Shown: positions 12,297 to 20,571 of the stretch, one piece after another
How positions within the stretch are numbered: position 1 is the stretch's first letter
Layout of the letters: each line of letters begins with the position of its first letter
The notes under the pieces: model-generated
Told to the model about the DNA's origin: nothing
Databases searched by the model: none
What the model saw: only the letters and a program-made list of their open reading frames with translations
Made by a program: the position numbers and the translations under genes
Assembly: GCA_963575745.1 (NCBI GenBank)
Contig: CAUYUJ010005002.1
Location: 885,979-949,978 of the forward strand
Reading direction: 5' to 3'
DNA from: Prorocentrum cordatum
Taxonomy: Eukaryota > Sar > Dinophyceae > Prorocentrales > Prorocentraceae
DNA length: 64,000 nt

Positions 12297-13268
12297 TCAT
12301 GGGCAGATTCGACAGAACCGCCCAGACTCTGCAGTCCTGGGAACCGACCCCAACCTCGGCCAGAGCTGAATTCGACGATCAAGCTCGAACCGAAGATGAC
12401 ATGGCCAACGTTGGGCGATGAGCAGAGGAGCCCGCAGGACGCGGAGGACGTCGGTGGAAAACTTCGAGGGCATCTGCAGCATGGCGATTAACGCCAGGGG
12501 CATGAAGCCATACGAGACAGCTGGGAGCTTATCTACGACAGCATCATCCAATTGCGCCAGGGGCGACGGGCAGTTGTCGGAGAAGTCTGGAGGGGTATCC
12601 ACAAGGAGATCCGAGGGCGGCTTCTGCAGTTCACGTAGATCCCAGGCGAGAAAATCAGGGCGCTCAGGGAGTGGGGCAACCTTGACAAGTCGCCAAGTGA
12701 GGGTTGCCTGGGCTTCGAAGCCCGACGGGGAAGCATCGCCTCGACATTCGGGGGGGCAGGCCCGGCGCGCGCCGAGGCCGAGGGCAACGTGGACTTCGCG
12801 GCGAAGATCGGAAAGAAGTACGGCGCCGCGATCTGGATCGACAAGCGGAACTACCCGAGGCAGGGCGGAGGATTTGAGTGCGGGGCGCCGAAGAGGCAGC
12901 GCGTGAGATCGAACGGGTTGCTCGAGACAGCGAGGCGATGGGCCGCGGCAGTCCCGCAGGGTCCTCCCAGTCCTTTGCAGCCTTTGCAGCGGGCGGTGCC
13001 CGGGCCGATTCGGCCGGAGAAGTGGGCGAGGGCCCTGTGAATTGCCTGCGCCCCCAGGGCGAAGGCATGCCGGTGAGTGGCGCTGTCGAGCAGGCCCCCG
13101 ACCAACCTCCGCCCTGCGGGGCGGAGCTCCCAGGGGCGCCGGGGCGCGGCCGCCCGCTGCGGAAGATCTGGCGCGTAGCGGGCGCGTGCGCGGCGCCCTC
13201 GAGCACCCTCGGAATAATGAAGGACGATCGTATGAAGATGCACGGCGCGGCGGCGCACTGTTGGGCAT
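12297..13268 (-). other. Long minus-strand open frame, doubtful coding
   Basis: A 323-codon frame without stops runs on the minus strand in GC-rich sequence. Its C-terminal half (about codons 210-290) has a protein-like mix of hydrophobic and charged residues around FSDNCPSPLAQLDDAVVDKL. The N-terminal half is Arg/Pro/Ala-rich and looks like chance. Frames of 100-180 codons overlap it on both strands. I do not recognise a domain. It could be a fragment of a retroelement or a spliced gene. Confidence 0.2.
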
Positions 13269-13649
13269 CAGGGCACGAAGCCGAGGAGAAGGGCGATCGG
13301 GGACCTCGAGCTCCAGGAGGGCATAGGTGACTCCAATCGACCCATCAGCTCCTTAAGGCGTCGGCCAAGGACGACAGCGACGCGCCGGCAACAACGCGGG
13401 AGGCGACTCTTGTCGGAGAGCAAGGGACACGATCGCGAAAGGTCTAGGCAAGGGGGGGCCGGGATCCCTGATTGCCTCTGGATGACCCGCCAGAGGAAAA
13501 TCAGTAATGACGCCAGCCACAAGAGGCCCGGCCAGCAGCGAGGCCCGTTGCCGAGGTTGAGGCGGCAAGCCTGGCTGAGGTCATGACAGACGGAACGTTG
13601 GGTGGCCCCGACGACTGGTCTGCGCGCAAGTATATTGCGCGCCCGACTG

Positions 13650-14500
13650 AGCTGAAGGAGTGCGAGGGGCATTTTCACAGATTTGTTCAATATCACCCGC
13701 GGGCGTAAAATGCGAAGCGAAGTGCGCGCGCGCAGTCGCGCGCGCATGCCGGCCTCCTTCAAAAGATCTCAGGCGGCGCAAGGATGTCGAAGTCGAGTGC
13801 CCGGAGAGCATCGAAAGATGATATCGCGGCCGGATTTTTCGGAACACGCCAGCGCTCGCGCTCTTGCGAATTCAAACGAAGAAGCATTAGATGTTTCAGC
13901 ATTTTCAATTTCGACCCAACGCGCCCCTCGCGCGCATGCTCGTCGAAATCGCTCAAACGCCCTTGCGCGCACGCTGCCGCGAGCATCCATTGCGCAAAAT
14001 CGGACGGAGCGCGCGCGCTCGCATCGTCGCGCGCGCATGCCGTAGTCCTTGAAAAACTTCCGGATTCGGGCGGGCTTCAAATTTGAGCGCCCCGAGCACA
14101 AATAAACAACCATTGGTTTCGCAACAGGAGTTTTCAAAATACTGAAAAAACTGGCGCTCGCGCTCTCGACCGTTCAGCATGTTCATCGAATGCTACCGAA
14201 CGCGCCTTCCGCGCGCGCATGGCGAAATCACTCGAACGCCCTTGCGCGCGTGCTGGGGGGGGGTCACGCAATCCCTTTCATATTGCGCAATGCGGGCCAC
14301 TCGCGCCCATCGGCCGGGCGCGCATGTCGAAATCCCCCTTGAACCTTCGCCGTCGGCACGAGGGCGCCATCATCGTCACCGGCGCAATCAATGTCGGCGC
14401 TGTCAACGGCCTTGCCGTCGTCGTCGTCATCGCGTCGGCCGTTGCCGCCATCGCCATGACACAGCGCGCGCGCCCGCGCGCCAGCGCGGCCTGCGAGACG
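13650..14500. repeat. Degenerate GCGCGC-rich interspersed motif
   Basis: Short blocks such as GCGCGCATG followed by TCGAAATC and AACGCCCTTGCGCGC recur near 13735, 13937, 14030, 14213 and 14320. The sequence between them varies. It looks like a decayed array, not coding DNA. It leads into copy 2 of the dispersed repeat shared with 4795. Confidence 0.5.
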
Positions 14501-14504
14501 CGCT

Positions 14505-14662
14505 GGGAAGTCCCCGCGTTCAGCGCCACCGCGGCCGCGTCTGTCGCGCCGGACCATTTGGCGGCTCTACGCGCGAGCCTGCGCGCTAGCGCGGCCGTGG
14601 CGACGCGCCAGCCAGCGCCGAGCAGCCATGTCAATCGCCGCAGCATGGGTTGCGCAAGCCAA
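14505..14662 (+). repeat. Dispersed repeat, copy 2 (first copy at 4795)
   Basis: Same block order as 4795-4955, including GCGCGCTAGCGCGGCCG and CGCCAGCCAGCGCCGAGCAG. The surrounding sequence differs, apart from weaker similarity just upstream. Confidence 0.8.
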
Positions 14663-15025
14663 GTTCCGGGCGGGCGGGCGGAGCGACCCCGCGAGCGTGA
14701 GGGGTGGTTGCGCGAGGGGAAGTCCATGAGAATTGCGCCGCTCATATTTTCCTTATTGTTTCCAGCACTTGGGGTCTACCCCGGGTTTACCGACGTTTCT
14801 TGGGTAGTGCGACTTGCATATGGTTCTGTCCCATCGTTAATTTCAGTTCTGCGTTCATCGCATCCCTGGAAGCGCCGCTGTCGACCCCCATCATCCTTGC
14901 CACGTATAAGTATGCGCGCGCACTCGCCCATCACAAACCAGCAGTTTTCAATCATTCTTGTTCGAGACGTATGCGCTGGAACCGTATGGGTTCAAACGTT
15001 GCGCAGTGCGGCCCGCAAGCGAAAC
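14663..15025. other. No recognisable gene
   Basis: I see no coding-like frame with a motif, and no repeat with a clear unit. Confidence 0.4.
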
Positions 15026-15029
15026 GACG

Positions 15030-15290
15030 AAACGGGGATCGCGATGTGACCCCAGCCAAGAGGCAACTCGATGGGAATACGACGTGATCCTCAATCCAAG
15101 CGGCGCACCGCTGGATCGCGGTACGACCCATCAGCCAAAAGGCGAACCAGGGATCGCGGTACGATCCTAGCATGTCCAGGGATCGCGATTCAAGGCAGCG
15201 TCATGGAATCACACCGTTGCCCATCATTCGCGTAGGCGCCCCTGGGACCACGACGTAGCCCAACCCGCCAATGGATCACCATGTGGTCCA
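15030..15290. repeat. ~40-bp repeat with near-palindromic GGATCGCG core
   Basis: The core G-GATCGCG-(A/G)T-(A/G)(C/T)-GA(C/T)CC appears near 15033, 15071, 15111 and 15151, about 40 bp apart, and in degraded form at 15178, 15243 and 15270. Each core is itself an imperfect inverted repeat (GGATC...GATCC). Spacing becomes irregular towards the right end. Confidence 0.65.
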
Positions 15291-15299
15291 ACGGCGAGA

Positions 15300-15785
15300 G
15301 GAACAGTGGACCCACGAAGCGGCCCACCTCACTCACCAGAGAAACAATTTGGGACGAAGTGAGTGGGCTCTCGTTTTGAACCTGCACTTCGTCGCTGGCA
15401 GCGGCACTGGCAAATCGATATCCCCCGTTGCCCTGTTACCAAAAGAGAAACGGGCCCGATCGTCCTGTTACTTACACAGGGTCGAATAAGCACCGCGCAA
15501 GGTCAGGCCACGTGGGCCCTCCCCGCATGATTCTGCGAGGATTTGGAGGAAGCGTCCTATGATCTACCACCATACGTGTAAGGGTTGCGCAATTTCAGAA
15601 AGGTCGGGCCATGAAGCCTAGTGAGTTTTCAGCGAGAGTTTAGCTGGGAAGCGGAGCCGCCGCCTTTCATCCGTGTAATCGCGTCGTGGAATAGGAGGAA
15701 GTCTCACGCGGGATCCCCATTCCGAAGACATACCAGCCTCCATCGGTGTAGCTCTGGCTAGCCTTTTAAACGAGTTCGCGCGTCG
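15300..15785. other. No gene seen; one isolated GAGGAAGTCTC core
   Basis: No supported gene. A single copy of the dispersed core (GGAGGAAGTCTC then ACGCGGGATCC) lies near 15692, in the same form as the array at the window's left end. Confidence 0.4.
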
Positions 15786-15789
15786 TCAA

Positions 15790-15960
15790 AACGAGGGCCG
15801 CATTTTGAGAGCGACCTGGCCAGGGTAAGCTCAAGATGCGTCAGCGATGCTGCAAGACATGCTTCCATCCCGAAAAAACCTCCTTCCGTTTAACGGCTGC
15901 GAGCTTTTACAACGAGTGTGCACGGCGCCGACGCGAGGGCCGCATTTTGACAGCGACCAG
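15790..15960 (+). repeat. ~140-bp tandem duplication
   Basis: The block CGAGGGCCGCATTTTGA followed by AGCGACC occurs at 15793 and 15932. Related CCTCCATCG-GTGT text occurs near 15731 and again near 15963. This fits one degenerate tandem duplication. Confidence 0.55.
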
Positions 15961-16079
15961 CCCTCCATCGTTGTGACTGTTAGACGTGTTGGCTCTAGGG
16001 TAGTGAGCTGCATGGAGATCCGAAGCGAAACGCCCAGGCCTCGAATGGCGGTGCGGCATTGGAATTTCTTCATACGGAA

Positions 16080-16560
16080 GGCGTGCAAGAAAGAGGGATG
16101 GAGGAAGAGAAGGGAAGAAGAGAGACGAGGGCGAGGACGGAGGTGGAGAAGACGGGTGAAGAGGATGATGGGGCGAGGGGGGAGGATCATCACGGCGAGG
16201 ATGAATAGGAAGAGGTGGAGAAAGAGGAGGAGAAAGAGGAGGAGGAGGAGGAGGAGGAGGAGGAGGAGGAAGAGGCGGAGAAGGATATATCGAAGGGGGA
16301 TGAAAATGAGGAGCAGGAGGAGGAGGAGGAGGAGGAGGAAGTTGATGGTGGTGGCTGCGGTGGTGGAGGTGGCTGCGGTGTCGGTTGCTGGCAACCGAAC
16401 TCGCTAATTCATCCGCTTAGAGCCCTGCGGTCCGTCGGTGTGACTAAGATTTCATTATCGCTGCGCGGTGAGGAGGAGAAAGAGAGAGATGAGGAGGAGG
16501 AGAAGAAAGGGATGAGGAGAAAGGGAGGGGGAGGAGGATGAGAAGGAGGAGGAGGAGGAA
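16080..16560. repeat. GGA/GAA-rich purine tract
   Basis: Mostly GGA with GAA and GAT interruptions. A short GT-rich interlude at 16345-16440 (GGTGGTGGCTGCGG) breaks it. Poly-Glu, poly-Arg and poly-Leu frames across it are artefacts of the repeat. Confidence 0.9.
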
Positions 16561-16561
16561 T

Positions 16562-16735
16562 GGAGGAGGATCCTGCCTCTGGCGCCCTCCGCGGACGGGC
16601 GGCCGGCGGACCTGGAGCCCGAGCGCTACCCGCGCCTGGTGTTGTTGCACGCCCGCTTGCAGGAGGGCATGGCTTTCAGCGCCGGCGACTCAGCGTCGCC
16701 CTCGATTGGCCCGCTCTGGCAGCGAGGCGAGGCGA
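16562..16735 (+). other. Possible exon fragment between GGA arrays, copy 1
   Basis: A 170-bp unique island sits between two GGA arrays. One plus frame reads with a protein-like pattern (ADLEPERYPRLVLLHARL, then GMAFSAGDS). Its two ends, GGAGGATCCTGCCTCTGGCGCCCT and GGCCCGCTCTGGCAGCGAGGCGAGG in outline, recur joined together at 17787-17837. I do not recognise the protein and there is no start or stop of its own, so it may be an exon scrap or a repeat-borne fragment. Confidence 0.3.
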
Positions 16736-16925
16736 GGATGAGGAGGAGGAGGAGGAGGAGGAGGAGGAGGAGGAGGAGGAGGAGGAGAAGGGGGGAGGAG
16801 GAGGAGGAGGAGGAGGAGGAGGGAGGAGGAGGAGGAGGAGAGGAGGAGGAGGAGGAGGAGGAGGAGGAGGAGGAGGAGGGGAGAGGAGGAGGGAGGAGGA
16901 GGGAGGAGGAGGGGGGGAGGTAGGA
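16736..16925. repeat. (GGA)n microsatellite
   Basis: Near-pure GGA with GGGGA interruptions. A short TCC run of opposite polarity lies at 17118-17168. Confidence 0.95.
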
Positions 16926-17284
16926 GGGAGTCGGAGGGATGGGCGCCCCTCTAATTCCACTTTTCAGGATCCCTGTAAGCAGGGTAAACGGCTGGGAGGG
17001 TTGGGGGGCATGGGGGTGGGCAAGCAGCACGGGCACAGCAGCGGGAGCACAAGCAGCTGGAGCCCGCAGTCATCTACCCCGCCGACCAGAGCCCGGGAAA
17101 AACTAGACTCGAGCCCCCCCCTCCTCCTTCTCCTCCTCCTCCTTCTCCTCCTCCTCCTTCCTCCTCCTCGCCGTGAAGAAAGAGCGTCCTGACGGAAAAG
17201 GGTCCTAGACTAGTCTTCACCCCGAGTCGTTTCTGCTACGATCCGGGGTGGTTCGCGGAGGGCCCCAGGAGCCCGAGAATGGCG

Positions 17285-17730
17285 AAATGGAGGAGGAGGG
17301 AGGAGGAGGAGGAGGAGGAGGAGGAGGAGGAGGTGGACGAGACGAGAAGGACGAGAGGACGAGAGGACGAGGAGGAGGAGGAGGAGGAGGAGGAGGAGGA
17401 GGAGGAGGAGGGGGGGGAGGAGGAGGAGGAGCATGAGGAGGAGGAGGAGGAGGAGGAGGAGGAGGGTGGAAGAGGAGGAGGAGGAGGAGGAGGAGGAGGA
17501 GGAGGAGGAGGAGGAGGAGGTGGACGAGGAGGACGAGGAGGACGAGGAGGAGGAGGAGGAGGAGGAGGAGGAGGAGGAGGAGGAGGAGGAGGAGGAGGAG
17601 GAGGGGGGGGGGAGGAGGGAGGAGGAGGGGAGGAGGGAGGAGGAGGAGGAGGAGGAGGAGGAGGAGGAGGAGGAGGAGTGAAGAGGAGGAGGAGGAGGGA
17701 GGAGGAGGAGGAGGAGGAGGGGGAGGAGGA
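17285..17730. repeat. (GGA)n microsatellite, long
   Basis: About 445 bp of GGA with scattered GACGA and GTGGA interruptions. It passes into an 8-bp array at 17728. GGA-rich sequence resumes at 17837-17930. Confidence 0.97.
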
Positions 17731-17793
17731 ATGGAGGAATGGAGGAATGGAGGAATGGAGGAATGGAGGAATGGAGGAATGGAGGAATGGCGG
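17728..17793. repeat. GGAATGGA 8-bp array
   Basis: About eight perfect units of GAATGGAG. It ends in GGAATGGCGGAGGATCC, where the internally deleted second copy of the 16562 island begins (17787-17837). Confidence 0.95.
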
Positions 17794-18344
17794 AGGATCC
17801 TGCCTCTGGCGCCCTGGCCCGCTCTGGCAGCGAGGCGAGGAGGAGGAGAAGAGGAGGAGGAGGAGGAGGGAGGAGGGAGGTGGGAGGAGGATGAGGGAGG
17901 AGGAGGGAGGAGGAAGGAGGTGGGGGCATGGGTGGGCTGTCGGCCCGGTGGAGAATTGGTGCCACACCATCGGCGCGATCGGGCACACGTTCAGAGTGGC
18001 GGGGGGGTGAAGCGAGAGCCTGTTGGATCCCAGGATCAGGACGAGGACAAGGACGACGATCATGAGGAGGCATGGGGAAGGCCCGCCAAGGCCCAGTGGT
18101 ACCCGGAGAAATCTAGACCATGGACAATCACAAGAAAGCCCGCAGCTTGGAGCCCACCGCCAGCCCAAACGGCAAGCAGAAATCGGGCGTGTGCCCTATT
18201 GTCCTGCTCCTTCTCGGCTTCGCCTCGTCGTCGGCGCATTGTCGTCGTTCTCATGATCTTGCTTCTCCCCCCTTTGTCGCGTGTATCGCTTAGTTGACCT
18301 TCCCCCCGACCCCTCTTTCCCTCCCGTTCTGCGATTGATTTCGC

Positions 18345-18650
18345 CGTGGGTTGCGCCCTGGGCGGTCGAATGCAAAACGGTTTGCTTCTGCTTGCGCCAC
18401 AAGTTGAGTTGATTCTTGTGCGGGTTCGGCGGCCAGCCTCCAATCGGTTGCGCCGCAGACTGCGGCTCCGACGGCGGACCAGTCCACAGTTTGTCCATTG
18501 TTGCGCCCTCGGTGTCGCCCTCGGCGGCGGAACGTACGGGTCCTCTCGGGTGTGCTATGGGATGCGCCTGTAGCGGCCGAAAGCAGGACAGCCTGCTATT
18601 GGTTGCGCCATTGCCTGTGCAGTCGGCGGCCGGAAGTGGGACGGCATGCT
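18345..18650. repeat. ~52-bp degenerate minisatellite with TTGCGCC core
   Basis: Cores TTGCGCC(C/A/G) occur near 18352, 18391, 18448, 18501 and 18604, with a weaker TGCGCC near 18563. Several are followed 15-30 bp later by CGGCGGC. Spacing is about 50-58 bp. Confidence 0.55.
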
Positions 18651-18662
18651 GATGCACGCGAT

Positions 18663-18695
18663 TAGTCAGTCAGTCAGTCAGTCAGTCAGTCAGCA
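18663..18695. repeat. (AGTC)n microsatellite
   Basis: Seven to eight perfect AGTC units. Confidence 0.95.
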
Positions 18696-18699
18696 AGTC

Positions 18700-19865
18700 C
18701 GCCTCGCGGAAAACAAAGCTGGGCTACGCACGAAATGAAAGCTTTCAGGCGTCGGAAAATAGGTGTGCCGCCGTGCTTCTCTGGATCAACTGACGCGCTC
18801 ATCACCACCCCAGCTGAACCCTCCACTGCTGAGCGTCCGGTGAGGGCGCCCTCACCCTTGGGGAGATTACAGCGCGGCCCCAGTGCACCGTTCAGTTCAG
18901 ATCTGTACCTCGTGGCCTCTTCTTGGCGCCCTGAGAGGTCCCGAGGGGCCCTGAAGAGACCCCTGGGACGACCAAGACTTGCCAAGGGCGGCCCAGGACG
19001 GCGTCAATCAGAAAAAACGTTTTCAGGTCGGGAGGATGGGGCTAGGAGAAATGATCAGATCACCAATCGTACCGCGTATGGTGAAGGCGCTCATTGTAGA
19101 GTCGTGGCTTGTATCTTCCAAACCCCTTCCTCCTATCACGATCATTGTCTTTCTCACTCAAGCTGGGGCACCAGGCTCCCTCGATGGCCCCAATGGCCCG
19201 AAGAAGACCCCCAAGAGGGTTCCCGTCTCCCCGTCTTTGAGCCATCTTGGGCCGCCTTGGCCTGGCTTGGGCGTTGCCCGGAGGCCTTCGCCAGCCAGGC
19301 ACGCCGCTGCGCGATCCCGCCCTCAGCCCGTTCCGTAGTTCCGAGGTCAGCGGCATGCGCGCCGTGCTGCTGGCAAGAGTCAAGGCGGCGGCAGCGGGAA
19401 AAGGGTCGCCCCCCTCTTGGAGAAGGAGGAGGAGGAGGAGGAGGAGGAGGAGGAGGAGGAGGAGGAGGAGCAGGGAGGGAGGGAGGGAGGGAGGGAGGGA
19501 GGGAGGAAGGAAGGGGTAGGGGGTAAGGACTGGTGAAATTAGGCGGGAGGTGTGCGGAGGGAGGAGGAGGAGACGGACGATGATGAAATTGCCTCCTCTG
19601 AGTTCTGCGAGTTCCTGGGAAAATCTGCACTCGTCTCCAGCTTGGCACGACCCCAAACTCCTGACTCGTCAGCATGCTTGCGCCGTGTGGGTAGCCGTCT
19701 TCACAGCGCGAGGCTCCCACATGTGTCTGACGACTTTCGTGTTTGTATTAAGAAGATTGGTTGCACCTGATGTGTCTTTTTGTTCGAAGCGGACTGTATC
19801 AGGTATGGCATCGCTTGTTGCAATCCTGCCTCTGCCTTGTGGTCTGCACTCGCAAGGACTCTGCC
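18700..19865. other. Non-coding stretch upstream of the Alba gene
   Basis: I see no supported gene. It holds a stretch of TTGGGCC/GGCCTTGG words (about 19180-19280), a GGA run at 19423-19470 and a GGGA run at 19470-19510. Two short open frames around 19550-19770 have no recognisable content. Confidence 0.4.
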
Positions 19866-19888
19866 TCCGTAGCCCCTGTTGGCTCCAG
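19866..19888 (+). other. Relict dinoflagellate spliced leader (decayed)
   Basis: The sequence starts TCCGTAGCC and ends TTGGCTCCAG. Aligned with the known 22-nt dinoflagellate SL it matches 19 positions with one inserted base. It lies 86 bp upstream of the Alba-type start codon on the same strand, where the 5' end of a processed mRNA would be. The match is less exact than those at 36795 and 51121, so chance is not fully excluded. Confidence 0.6.
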
Positions 19889-19973
19889 CAGGGGCCAGGG
19901 ACGGCTCAACAGCTGATCCGGAGATTTCAGTCCACGGTAGCCCCCCGGCCGCGTCGAACGCGAAGGCCTGGGA

Positions 19974-20348
19974 ATGGCGGACGAGGAGGCGACAGCAAAG
20001 GCGCCGTTGCCCGAGGTCAAGGTCGCCCCTGCCCCGGAGGGTGCCACGGAGATGAAGGTGACCATGAAAAAGGGCACAGGCTTCTACATCAACGCGGCCT
20101 GCAGCTTCCTTCGGGGCGTCGACGCGAAGCCGGCGGCGGACGGCAAGGAGGCGCAGGAGGCGAAGCCGTCGGTGGAGTACTTGCGCATCTCCGGCCTCGG
20201 AGACGCCATCCCCGCGGCCATCGCCTCCGCCCAGAAGACGGTGAACGTGGACCTCGGCAGCATCATTAAGATCCAGACGGCCTACCCCAGCATGGAGGGC
20301 TCGGGGCGGGGCTGCGCGCAGATCATCATCGACCTGAAGCGCAAGTGA
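19974..20348 (+). CDS. Alba-domain DNA/RNA-binding protein
   Basis: 124 codons, ATG to TGA, no intron. An Ala/Glu/Pro-rich N-terminus (residues 1-24) precedes an Alba-like fold from about residue 25 to the end: MKVTMKKGTGFYINAAC, then YLRISGLGDAIPAAIASAQ (residues 70-88), and a final strand QIIIDLKRK. The central block is the helix region typical of Alba proteins. A charged loop (about residues 51-65) separates it from the first strand. Alba proteins bind DNA or RNA; in eukaryotic microbes many act in RNA metabolism or chromatin, so nucleus or cytoplasm are both possible. Upstream is a relict SL (19866) and downstream a fold-back repeat (20400). Together with the lack of introns, this suggests a retroposed mRNA copy. 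The frame is clean and GC-rich at third positions, so it may still be expressed. The start is the only ATG before the domain. Confidence 0.72.
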   Translation: MADEEATAKAPLPEVKVAPAPEGATEMKVTMKKGTGFYINAACSFLRGVDAKPAADGKEAQEAKPSVEYLRISGLGDAIPAAIASAQKTVNVDLGSIIKIQTAYPSMEGSGRGCAQIIIDLKRK

Positions 20349-20399
20349 AGGAGCGGGCCTGAGCGACCGCCGCCCAGCGCTTCTGCTCGCGAGATGGCT

Positions 20400-20571
20400 C
20401 GGGCGTCGAGTATGGGGGGTGCGATAAATGGGGGGTGGGTAACAAAGGTGCACCTTTTGTGCCCTCAAAGGGCCCTTCAGGGCCCTCTTGGTGCCGAAAA
20501 GGGGCGCGAAAGGTGCACGTTTCCCCTCACCCCCCCATTGATCGCCTCCCCATTAATTGACGCCCGAATGG
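20400..20571. repeat. Fold-back element with ~60-bp inverted arms
   Basis: The left arm (about 20400-20462) and right arm (about 20503-20571) are reverse complements with some mismatches. Paired blocks include GGGCGTC/GACGCCC, ATGGGG with GCGAT against ATCGC with CCCCAT, and AAAGGTGCACCTTT against AAAGGTGCACGTTT. The loop of about 40 bp holds AAAGGGCCCTTCAGGGCCCTC. It begins 52 bp after the Alba stop codon and could form a large hairpin in a transcript or be a small mobile element. Confidence 0.7.
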
